The position numbers and the translations under genes are program-made. Shown here piece after piece: positions 1 to 3,506 of a stretch of 5,894 nt of DNA. The notes under the pieces were generated by a model. That model did not search any database. It saw only the letters and a list, made by a program, of their open reading frames with translations, and was not told the origin of the DNA. The stretch spans positions 1 to 5,894 of the forward strand of contig JAJBTD010000179.1 of assembly GCA_020861055.1 (NCBI GenBank). Reading direction: 5' to 3'. Positions within the stretch are counted from its first letter, which is position 1, and each line of letters begins with the position of its first letter. This DNA is from Clostridiales bacterium. GTDB lineage: Bacteria > Bacillota > Clostridia > Oscillospirales > Oscillospiraceae.

Positions 1-425
1 TGGGCCTGCCCGGAGGCATGGGCTCCCCGGATTTCGGGGAGAACGTGGAGGGCATCTTCTCTCAGCACCTGTTCGCCGTCCCCGGGGTGAAAGCCGTGGG
101 ATTCGGCGACGGGTTCGGCTTTGCCGCCCTCCGGGGCAGCCAGGCCAACGACCCCCTGTATCTGCGCAACGGGGAGGTCACATCCACCAGCAACCACTCC
201 GGCGGGGTCAACGGGGGCATCACCAACGGCCTGCCCATCCTGTTCACCGTGGCCCTCCGGCCCACGGCCAGTATTGCCCAGGAGCAGGACACGGTGAATC
301 TGGACACCTGGAGCAACGATAAGCTCACCGTCCAGGGCCGTCACGACCCATGCATCGTCCACCGTGCCGTCCCGGTCATCGAGGCGGCGGCGGCACTGGC
401 GGTGTGCGAGCTGATGGGCATTTGA
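1..425 (+). CDS. aroC: Chorismate synthase, C-terminal part (5' end outside window)
   Basis: Chorismate synthase makes chorismate from 5-enolpyruvylshikimate-3-phosphate by losing phosphate, using reduced FMN; it is the last step of the common shikimate pathway and acts in the cytosol. The frame is already open at the left edge (first whole codon at base 3) and ends with TGA at 423-425, leaving about 140 residues, roughly the last 40% of a normal 360-390 residue enzyme. Seen directly: a GDGFGFAALRGS block, the FMN/substrate-binding stretch TSNHSGGVNGGITNG, and near the C-terminus RHDPCIVHRAVP, which fits the third chorismate synthase signature and carries its conserved Asp. The first ATG visible (base 18) is internal and is not a start. 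A 19-base gap separates it from pheA, so the two are almost certainly co-transcribed. Identity is secure; only the start is unseen. Confidence 0.97.
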   Translation, partial: GLPGGMGSPDFGENVEGIFSQHLFAVPGVKAVGFGDGFGFAALRGSQANDPLYLRNGEVTSTSNHSGGVNGGITNGLPILFTVALRPTASIAQEQDTVNLDTWSNDKLTVQGRHDPCIVHRAVPVIEAAAALAVCELMGI

Positions 426-444
426 CGGAGCGAGGAGAGATACC

Positions 445-1608
445 ATGAAGGACATCAAATATCTCCGGGGCCAGATCGACACCATCGACCACCAGATGGT
501 CAGCCTCTTCCAGCAGCGGATGGAGGTCTCCCGGGAGGTGGCGGAGTACAAGATCGCCCACGACATCCCGGTGCTGGACCCGGAGCGGGAGCGGGAGGTG
601 CTGGAGGACAAGGCCGCCATGGTGGCCAACCCCCAGCTCAAGACGGATGTGGCCAAGCTCTATGAGGTCATTATGTCTCTCAGCCGGGGCTGTCAGCGCC
701 GGGTCATGCAGGACCAGGAGCCGACCCCTCCCGGCTACCCTCAGGCGGTGGAGCTTGCCGCCCCGGTGGAGGAGCCGAGGGTGGTCTATCAGGGCATGCC
801 CGGAGCCTACAGCGAGGAGGCGGCGGTGAACTTCTTCGGCCCCGCTGTCCGGAGCCAGGGGTTGAACCGTTTTGAGGACTGCTTCGAGGCCCTGGCCTGC
901 GGCGAGGCGGACTATGCCGTTTTGCCCATCGAAAACTCCACCACCGGGGCCATCCGCCAGGTCTACGACCTGCTCACCCAGTACCAGTTCTATATGGTGG
1001 GGGAGACCACGGTGAAGGTGGAGCATTGCCTCATGGCCCTGCCCGGGGTCAAAATGGAGGAGATCACCCATGTCTACTCCCATGAGCAGGGCTTGTTCCA
1101 GTCCGACCGGTTCCTGGACCGTCATCCGGAGTGGGTGCGGGTCCCCCAACTGGACACGGCGGGGAGCGCCAAATACGTCAGCGAGACGGGGGACCGGACC
1201 AAGGCCGCCATCTGCGGCAAGCGGGCGGCGGACATCTACGGCCTGAATATCCTGGTGCGGGGGGTCAACCACAACAACCAGAATTACACCCGCTTTGCCG
1301 TCGTCCGGACAAAGCCGGAGCTTCGCCCCGGCAGCGACAAGATCACGGCGGTTTTCCGCCTGCCCCACCAGAGCGGCTCTCTCCATGAGATACTGACCAT
1401 CTTCGCCGTCAACGGCCTGAACCTGGTCAAGCTGGAGTCCCGTCCGGTGCAGGACCGGCGGTGGGAGTATATGTTCTTTGTGGAGTTCACCGGCAACCTC
1501 ACTGCGCCGGGGATGGACGCCGTCCTCCGGGAGCTGAGCCAGTCCACCAACCAGTTCCGGGTGCTGGGCAACTACGCGGCCAATCTGGGGACCCAGGACG
1601 CGGTATGA
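445..1608 (+). CDS. pheA: Bifunctional chorismate mutase / prephenate dehydratase with ACT regulatory domain (P-protein)
   Basis: This 387-residue cytosolic enzyme converts chorismate to prephenate and then to phenylpyruvate, committing flux to phenylalanine. Residues 1-87 are an AroQ-type helical chorismate mutase. By alignment from memory with the E. coli P-protein, the active-site set is present: R8, R25, K36, D45, R48, E49, S80 and Q84. Residues 88-111 are a Pro/Glu-rich linker. Residues 112-288 are prephenate dehydratase (YQGMPGAYSEEAA; PIENSTTGAI; HEQGLFQ), with the catalytic TRF motif at T282-R283-F284. Residues 299-376 are an ACT domain with the ESRP motif at 331-334; the position of the E. 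coli GALV motif reads GSLH (311-314). The family is feedback-inhibited by phenylalanine through this domain, so the same is inferred here. The start is supported by GAGGAGA at 432-438. Overall length is normal for the fused type. The 19-base gap after aroC is too short for an attenuator. Confidence 0.97.
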   Translation: MKDIKYLRGQIDTIDHQMVSLFQQRMEVSREVAEYKIAHDIPVLDPEREREVLEDKAAMVANPQLKTDVAKLYEVIMSLSRGCQRRVMQDQEPTPPGYPQAVELAAPVEEPRVVYQGMPGAYSEEAAVNFFGPAVRSQGLNRFEDCFEALACGEADYAVLPIENSTTGAIRQVYDLLTQYQFYMVGETTVKVEHCLMALPGVKMEEITHVYSHEQGLFQSDRFLDRHPEWVRVPQLDTAGSAKYVSETGDRTKAAICGKRAADIYGLNILVRGVNHNNQNYTRFAVVRTKPELRPGSDKITAVFRLPHQSGSLHEILTIFAVNGLNLVKLESRPVQDRRWEYMFFVEFTGNLTAPGMDAVLRELSQSTNQFRVLGNYAANLGTQDAV

Positions 1609-2120
1609 TGGAGGGGCAGAGCAGAAACCTCATCCTCATCGGTATGATGGGCTGCGGCAAGACCACCACCGGCCGCAGGCTCAGCCGGATGCTGGAGATG
1701 CCCCTGGTGGATACCGACCAGGAGATCGTCCGCCGGGAGGGGATGAGCATCAACGACATCTTCGCCCAGCGGGGCGAGGCGTACTTCCGCACCCTGGAGA
1801 CGGAGACCCTTCGGGATCTCTGTGCCCGGGGCGGGCAGATCATCGCCACCGGCGGCGGGCTGCCCCTCCGGGAGGAGAACCGGGCGCTGCTCCGGGAGAG
1901 CGGCCTGATCTTCTTCCTGAACCGCTCCCCGGAGGAGACCTTCGACGGGACGGATCTGGCAGACCGTCCCCTGGCCCAACAGGGGAGGGAGGATTTTGTC
2001 CGCCGCTATCAGCAGCGTCTGCCCGTCTACCGGGGGGTGGCCCACTACGAGATCGCCGGGTGCAGCTCCCCCACTGCGGCGGCCCGCCGGATCGCGGAGA
2101 TCTGGAGAGCGCAGCCCTGA
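1605..2120 (+). CDS. aroK: Shikimate kinase
   Basis: Shikimate kinase phosphorylates shikimate on its 3-hydroxyl using ATP, two steps before AroC in the common aromatic pathway. The protein is 171 residues, normal for this small P-loop kinase. Counting from the first ATG: Walker A GMMGCGKT at 13-20, substrate-binding DTD at 36-38, FR at 61-62 with following E65, GGG at 83-85, lid residues DRPL at 120-123, and the nucleotide-site RLPVY at 138-142. The start is ATGATG: the first ATG (1605) overlaps the pheA TGA as ATGA, and the second (1608) begins immediately after those four bases. Either would give the same kinase, and only a weak AGGAC at 1595-1599 precedes them, so translational coupling to pheA is inferred. 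The reading frame stays open upstream to 1461, but that part overlaps pheA and has no kinase homology. aroK versus aroL cannot be separated by sequence; aroK is the default name. Confidence 0.95.
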   Translation: MMEGQSRNLILIGMMGCGKTTTGRRLSRMLEMPLVDTDQEIVRREGMSINDIFAQRGEAYFRTLETETLRDLCARGGQIIATGGGLPLREENRALLRESGLIFFLNRSPEETFDGTDLADRPLAQQGREDFVRRYQQRLPVYRGVAHYEIAGCSSPTAAARRIAEIWRAQP

Positions 2121-2151
2121 CCGGATCAGAGTGATGTCTGGAATTGAATTC

Positions 2152-2198
2152 AAAGCCCCGTTGTGAGCGTGAAAAACAGGCGCTCCAATGGGGCTTTT
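2152..2198 (+). terminator. Intrinsic terminator of the aroC-pheA-aroK operon
   Basis: The arm AAAGCCCCGTTG (2152-2163) pairs with CAATGGGGCTTT (2186-2197) through one G-T wobble. The stem continues inward with GAGCG (2165-2169) against CGCTC (2181-2185), leaving T2164 bulged and an 11-base A-rich loop. That is 17 base pairs in all, followed by a T run ending at 2198. It begins 31 bases after the aroK stop, as expected for a rho-independent terminator. The A run on the left arm means it might also work weakly on the opposite strand. Confidence 0.9.
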
Positions 2199-2313
2199 GC
2201 GCGGCGCGGGAGGCCGATTTGAAAATTTTGAAAAATGAAAATGAGAAAACAAGAGGATGAGAGAGCATTCGGCTGATTTTGAGAGAATTCACTGTGCTAA
2301 ATCAAATTCCCTG
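2199..2313. other. AT-rich spacer upstream of the rplM promoter, no gene seen
   Basis: No coding signal was found here on either strand. The stretch from about 2217 to 2260 is strikingly A-rich and purine-rich (runs such as GAAAATTTTGAAAAATG) within otherwise GC-rich DNA. The bases just before the -35 box (CTAAATCAAATT, 2297-2308) are AT-rich and could act as an UP element contacting the RNA polymerase alpha subunit. This is inference only; composition is the sole evidence. Confidence 0.4.
2241..2255 (+). repeat. 15-base exact direct repeat, copy 1
   Basis: ATGAGAAAACAAGAG occurs here, upstream of the rplM promoter, and again at 3411-3425 downstream of rpsI, same strand, so the two copies flank the L13-S9 operon. 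The match stops at exactly 15 bases on both sides. It lies in A-rich sequence, which raises the odds of coincidence, and no function is apparent. Confidence 0.5.
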
Positions 2314-2342
2314 TTGACAGAGCGGCGGCGGCGTGCTATAAA
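2314..2342 (+). promoter_or_regulatory. Sigma-A type promoter for rplM-rpsI, with extended -10
   Basis: A perfect -35 TTGACA (2314-2319) is separated by exactly 17 bases from the -10 TATAAA (2337-2342). The -10 is preceded by TGC (2334-2336), the extended -10 signature. Transcription is predicted to start at about 2349-2350. A near-consensus promoter directly ahead of a ribosomal protein operon fits high expression in growing cells. The start site is inferred by spacing. Confidence 0.88.
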
Positions 2343-2348
2343 TATATC

Positions 2349-2444
2349 TGCGCTGTTTTGTGGCCTTTCCCACTCACAATCGGCGAATTGCAGGTTATTG
2401 TAGCAGCTGATGCTTACAAGAGAAGAACGTTTGGAGGTTCTCAT
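2349..2444 (+). promoter_or_regulatory. Structured 5' leader of rplM, candidate L13 autoregulatory leader
   Basis: About 95 bases lie between the predicted transcription start and the rplM ATG, more than a ribosome binding site needs. A hairpin is readable: TTGTAGC (2398-2404) pairs with GCTTACAA (2412-2419) with one bulged T and a 7-base loop. A second hairpin around the Shine-Dalgarno follows directly. A GTGG/CCAC hairpin (2360-2363 with 2370-2373) is weaker. Known background: Firmicutes carry an 'L13 leader' RNA motif at this position, thought to bind L13 and repress its own operon. That this sequence belongs to that motif is inferred from position and general look; I could not run a covariance search. 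Confidence 0.55.
2424..2441 (+). promoter_or_regulatory. Shine-Dalgarno of rplM within a hairpin loop
   Basis: GGAGG at 2433-2437 sits 7 bases before the ATG at 2445 and decides that start. AGAAC (2424-2428) can pair with GTTCT (2437-2441), placing GGAG in the 8-base loop and its last G in the stem. A 5-bp helix is marginal by itself, but stacked on the hairpin just upstream it could gate ribosome access. Confidence 0.5.
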
Positions 2445-2870
2445 ATGTCCACCTATATGGCTAAAAAAGAGGACGTCGTCCGCAAGTGGTATGTGCTGGA
2501 CGCCGCCGGAAAGCCCCTGGGCAAGACCGCCGTTGCCGCCGCTGACATTCTCCGGGGCAAGGTCAAGCCCGATTTCACCCCCCATGTGGATACCGGTGAT
2601 TTCGTCATCATCATCAACGCCGATAAGGCCATCCTCACCGGCAACAAGCCCACTCAGAAGTATTATCGCCACCACTCCGGCTGGACCGGCGGCCTGAAGG
2701 AGATCCAGTACAAGACCCTGATGGCCAAGCGCCCTGAGTTCGCCATGGAGCTGGCGGTCAAGGGTATGCTGCCTAAGAACAGCATCGGCGATGCCTGCCT
2801 GCGCCGCCTCCGCGTCTACAAGGGCGCCGAGCACGGCCACGAGGCCCAGAAGCCCATCGTTGTGGAATAA
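2445..2870 (+). CDS. rplM: 50S ribosomal protein L13
   Basis: L13 binds 23S rRNA early in assembly of the large subunit. The protein is 141 residues, matching the usual 142-145. Conserved blocks are clear: KWYVLDAAGKPLGKTA (14-29), the strongly conserved FTPHVDTGDFVIIINADK (44-61), LTGNKPTQKYYRHH (64-77), and the L13 signature region VKGMLPKN...LRRLRVYKGAEH (105-130). The start at 2445 is chosen because GGAGG lies 7 bases before it; an in-frame ATG at 2457 has no comparable site. The frame is open further upstream to 2358, but that part overlaps the leader and has no homology. The gene is first in the operon, with rpsI 16 bases downstream, the standard bacterial L13-S9 pair. Nothing is unusual in the protein. 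Confidence 0.98.
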   Translation: MSTYMAKKEDVVRKWYVLDAAGKPLGKTAVAAADILRGKVKPDFTPHVDTGDFVIIINADKAILTGNKPTQKYYRHHSGWTGGLKEIQYKTLMAKRPEFAMELAVKGMLPKNSIGDACLRRLRVYKGAEHGHEAQKPIVVE

Positions 2871-2886
2871 GGGGAGGTAATCGAAG

Positions 2887-3291
2887 ATGTATCAGAGCAA
2901 GAAGCCCTATGTGTACGGCACTGGCCGTCGTAAGTCCTCTGTCGCCCGGGTCCGCCTGTATGAGGGCGGCACCGGCTCCATCACCATCAACGGCCGGGAT
3001 ATCGACGATTATTTCGGCCTTGATACCCTGAAGCTCATCACCCGTCAGCCCCTGGTACTCACCGATACCGTGGGTAAGGTGGACGTGGTGGCTACCGTCT
3101 CCGGCGGCGGCGTCAGCGGACAGGCCGGCGCGCTCCGCCACGGCATCGCCCGCGCTCTGCTGGAGGTCAACCCCGACTATCGTGGTGCCCTGAAGAAGGC
3201 CGGTTTCCTGACCCGCGATCCTCGTATGAAGGAGCGGAAGAAGTACGGTCTCAAGGCAGCCCGTCGCGCGCCTCAGTTCAGCAAGCGATAA
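2887..3291 (+). CDS. rpsI: 30S ribosomal protein S9
   Basis: S9 sits in the head of the small subunit, and its C-terminal tail reaches the P-site tRNA. The protein is 134 residues, in the normal range of about 130. Features visible: YGTGRRKSSVARV near the N-terminus (10-22), the S9 signature GGGVSGQAGALRHGIARAL (73-91), and the canonical basic tail ending RAPQFSKR (127-134), whose last Arg contacts tRNA in known ribosomes. A strong GGGGAGG (2871-2877) lies 9 bases before the ATG. The 16-base gap after rplM holds only this ribosome binding site, so S9 is co-transcribed with L13 and shares any control acting on the rplM leader. Confidence 0.98.
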   Translation: MYQSKKPYVYGTGRRKSSVARVRLYEGGTGSITINGRDIDDYFGLDTLKLITRQPLVLTDTVGKVDVVATVSGGGVSGQAGALRHGIARALLEVNPDYRGALKKAGFLTRDPRMKERKKYGLKAARRAPQFSKR

Positions 3292-3350
3292 TCAGCAGAT
3301 TTTTCACCGCTTCTCCGTACGTCTTTGGACGTCTTTCAAAAGCCAATCAG

Positions 3351-3391
3351 ACAGGAGATGTTTTCCATCAGGAGAGCATTTCCTGTTTTCT
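3351..3391 (+). terminator. Likely intrinsic terminator of the rplM-rpsI operon
   Basis: A continuous 16-bp hairpin: the arm 3351-3366 (ACAGGAGATGTTTTCC) pairs with 3371-3386 (GGAGAGCATTTCCTGT), including three G-T wobbles, around an ATCA tetraloop. It is followed directly by TTTCT. It starts 59 bases after the rpsI stop. The stem is less GC-rich than the other hairpins in the window, but its length and T-rich tail support termination on the + strand. Pairing was done by eye. Confidence 0.72.
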
Positions 3392-3410
3392 GTTGAATAA
3401 CAGCCGCCAG

Positions 3411-3425
3411 ATGAGAAAACAAGAG
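3411..3425 (+). repeat. 15-base exact direct repeat, copy 2
   Basis: This is the second copy of ATGAGAAAACAAGAG (first at 2241-2255). Read on the - strand, this copy supplies the T-rich tail (CTTGTTTTCT) of the leftward terminator, which may be its real role here; copy 1 has no hairpin beside it. Confidence 0.5.
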
Positions 3426-3454
3426 CCGCCGCAGGAGGAGGACCTGCGACGGCT
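3414..3454 (-). terminator. Intrinsic terminator for the leftward GH3 gene
   Basis: AGCCG-C-CGCAGG (3424-3435) pairs with CCTGCG-A-CGGCT (3443-3454): 11 pairs and one mismatch around a 7-base purine loop (3436-3442). On the - strand the hairpin is followed by CTTGTTTTCT, a T-rich tail. On the + strand it is followed by GTGGGGC, so it is oriented for the leftward gene, whose stop lies about 50 bases away. Confidence 0.75.
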
Positions 3455-3461
3455 GTGGGGC

Positions 3462-3495
3462 AAGGGGGACGCCGCTTGGCGGCGCCCCCCTTTTT
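3462..3495 (+). terminator. Strong rightward intrinsic terminator between convergent genes
   Basis: CGCCGC (3470-3475) pairs with GCGGCG (3479-3484) around a TTG loop. After one A-C mismatch, GGGGG (3464-3468) pairs with CCCCC (3486-3490), and AA (3462-3463) pairs with the start of TTTTT (3491-3495). This very GC-rich stem with a five-T tail is a textbook rightward terminator. It lies 170 bases beyond rpsI and only 11 bases from the end of the convergent GH3 gene, so it probably stops read-through from the ribosomal protein operon. The - strand tail (TTGCCCC) is poor. Confidence 0.85.
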
Positions 3496-3506
3496 GGGTT
3501 TGTGGG

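Noticed and set aside
376..1386. A 336-codon open frame on the - strand opposite aroC/pheA
   Set aside because: It lies opposite the full CM-PDT-ACT coding sequence, with a low-complexity translation rich in Leu, Gly, His and Asp and no known domain; it is a codon-bias shadow.
1461..1604. Possible 48-residue N-terminal extension of shikimate kinase
   Set aside because: It overlaps the ACT domain of pheA in another frame, has no homology, and the kinase has normal length from 1605.
2144..2153. TTGAATTCAA ten-base palindrome after aroK
   Set aside because: A single short palindrome directly before the terminator, without a promoter or partner site nearby; most likely chance.
2358..2444. Upstream in-frame extension of L13
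   Set aside because: It would put coding sequence through the leader hairpins and the GGAGG site. L13 has normal length and a well-placed ribosome binding site from 2445.
3319..3332. Small ACGTC-TTTG-GACGT hairpin after rpsI
   Set aside because: It has only five base pairs and the following tail is interrupted (CTTTC); the 16-bp hairpin at 3351-3386 is a far better terminator.
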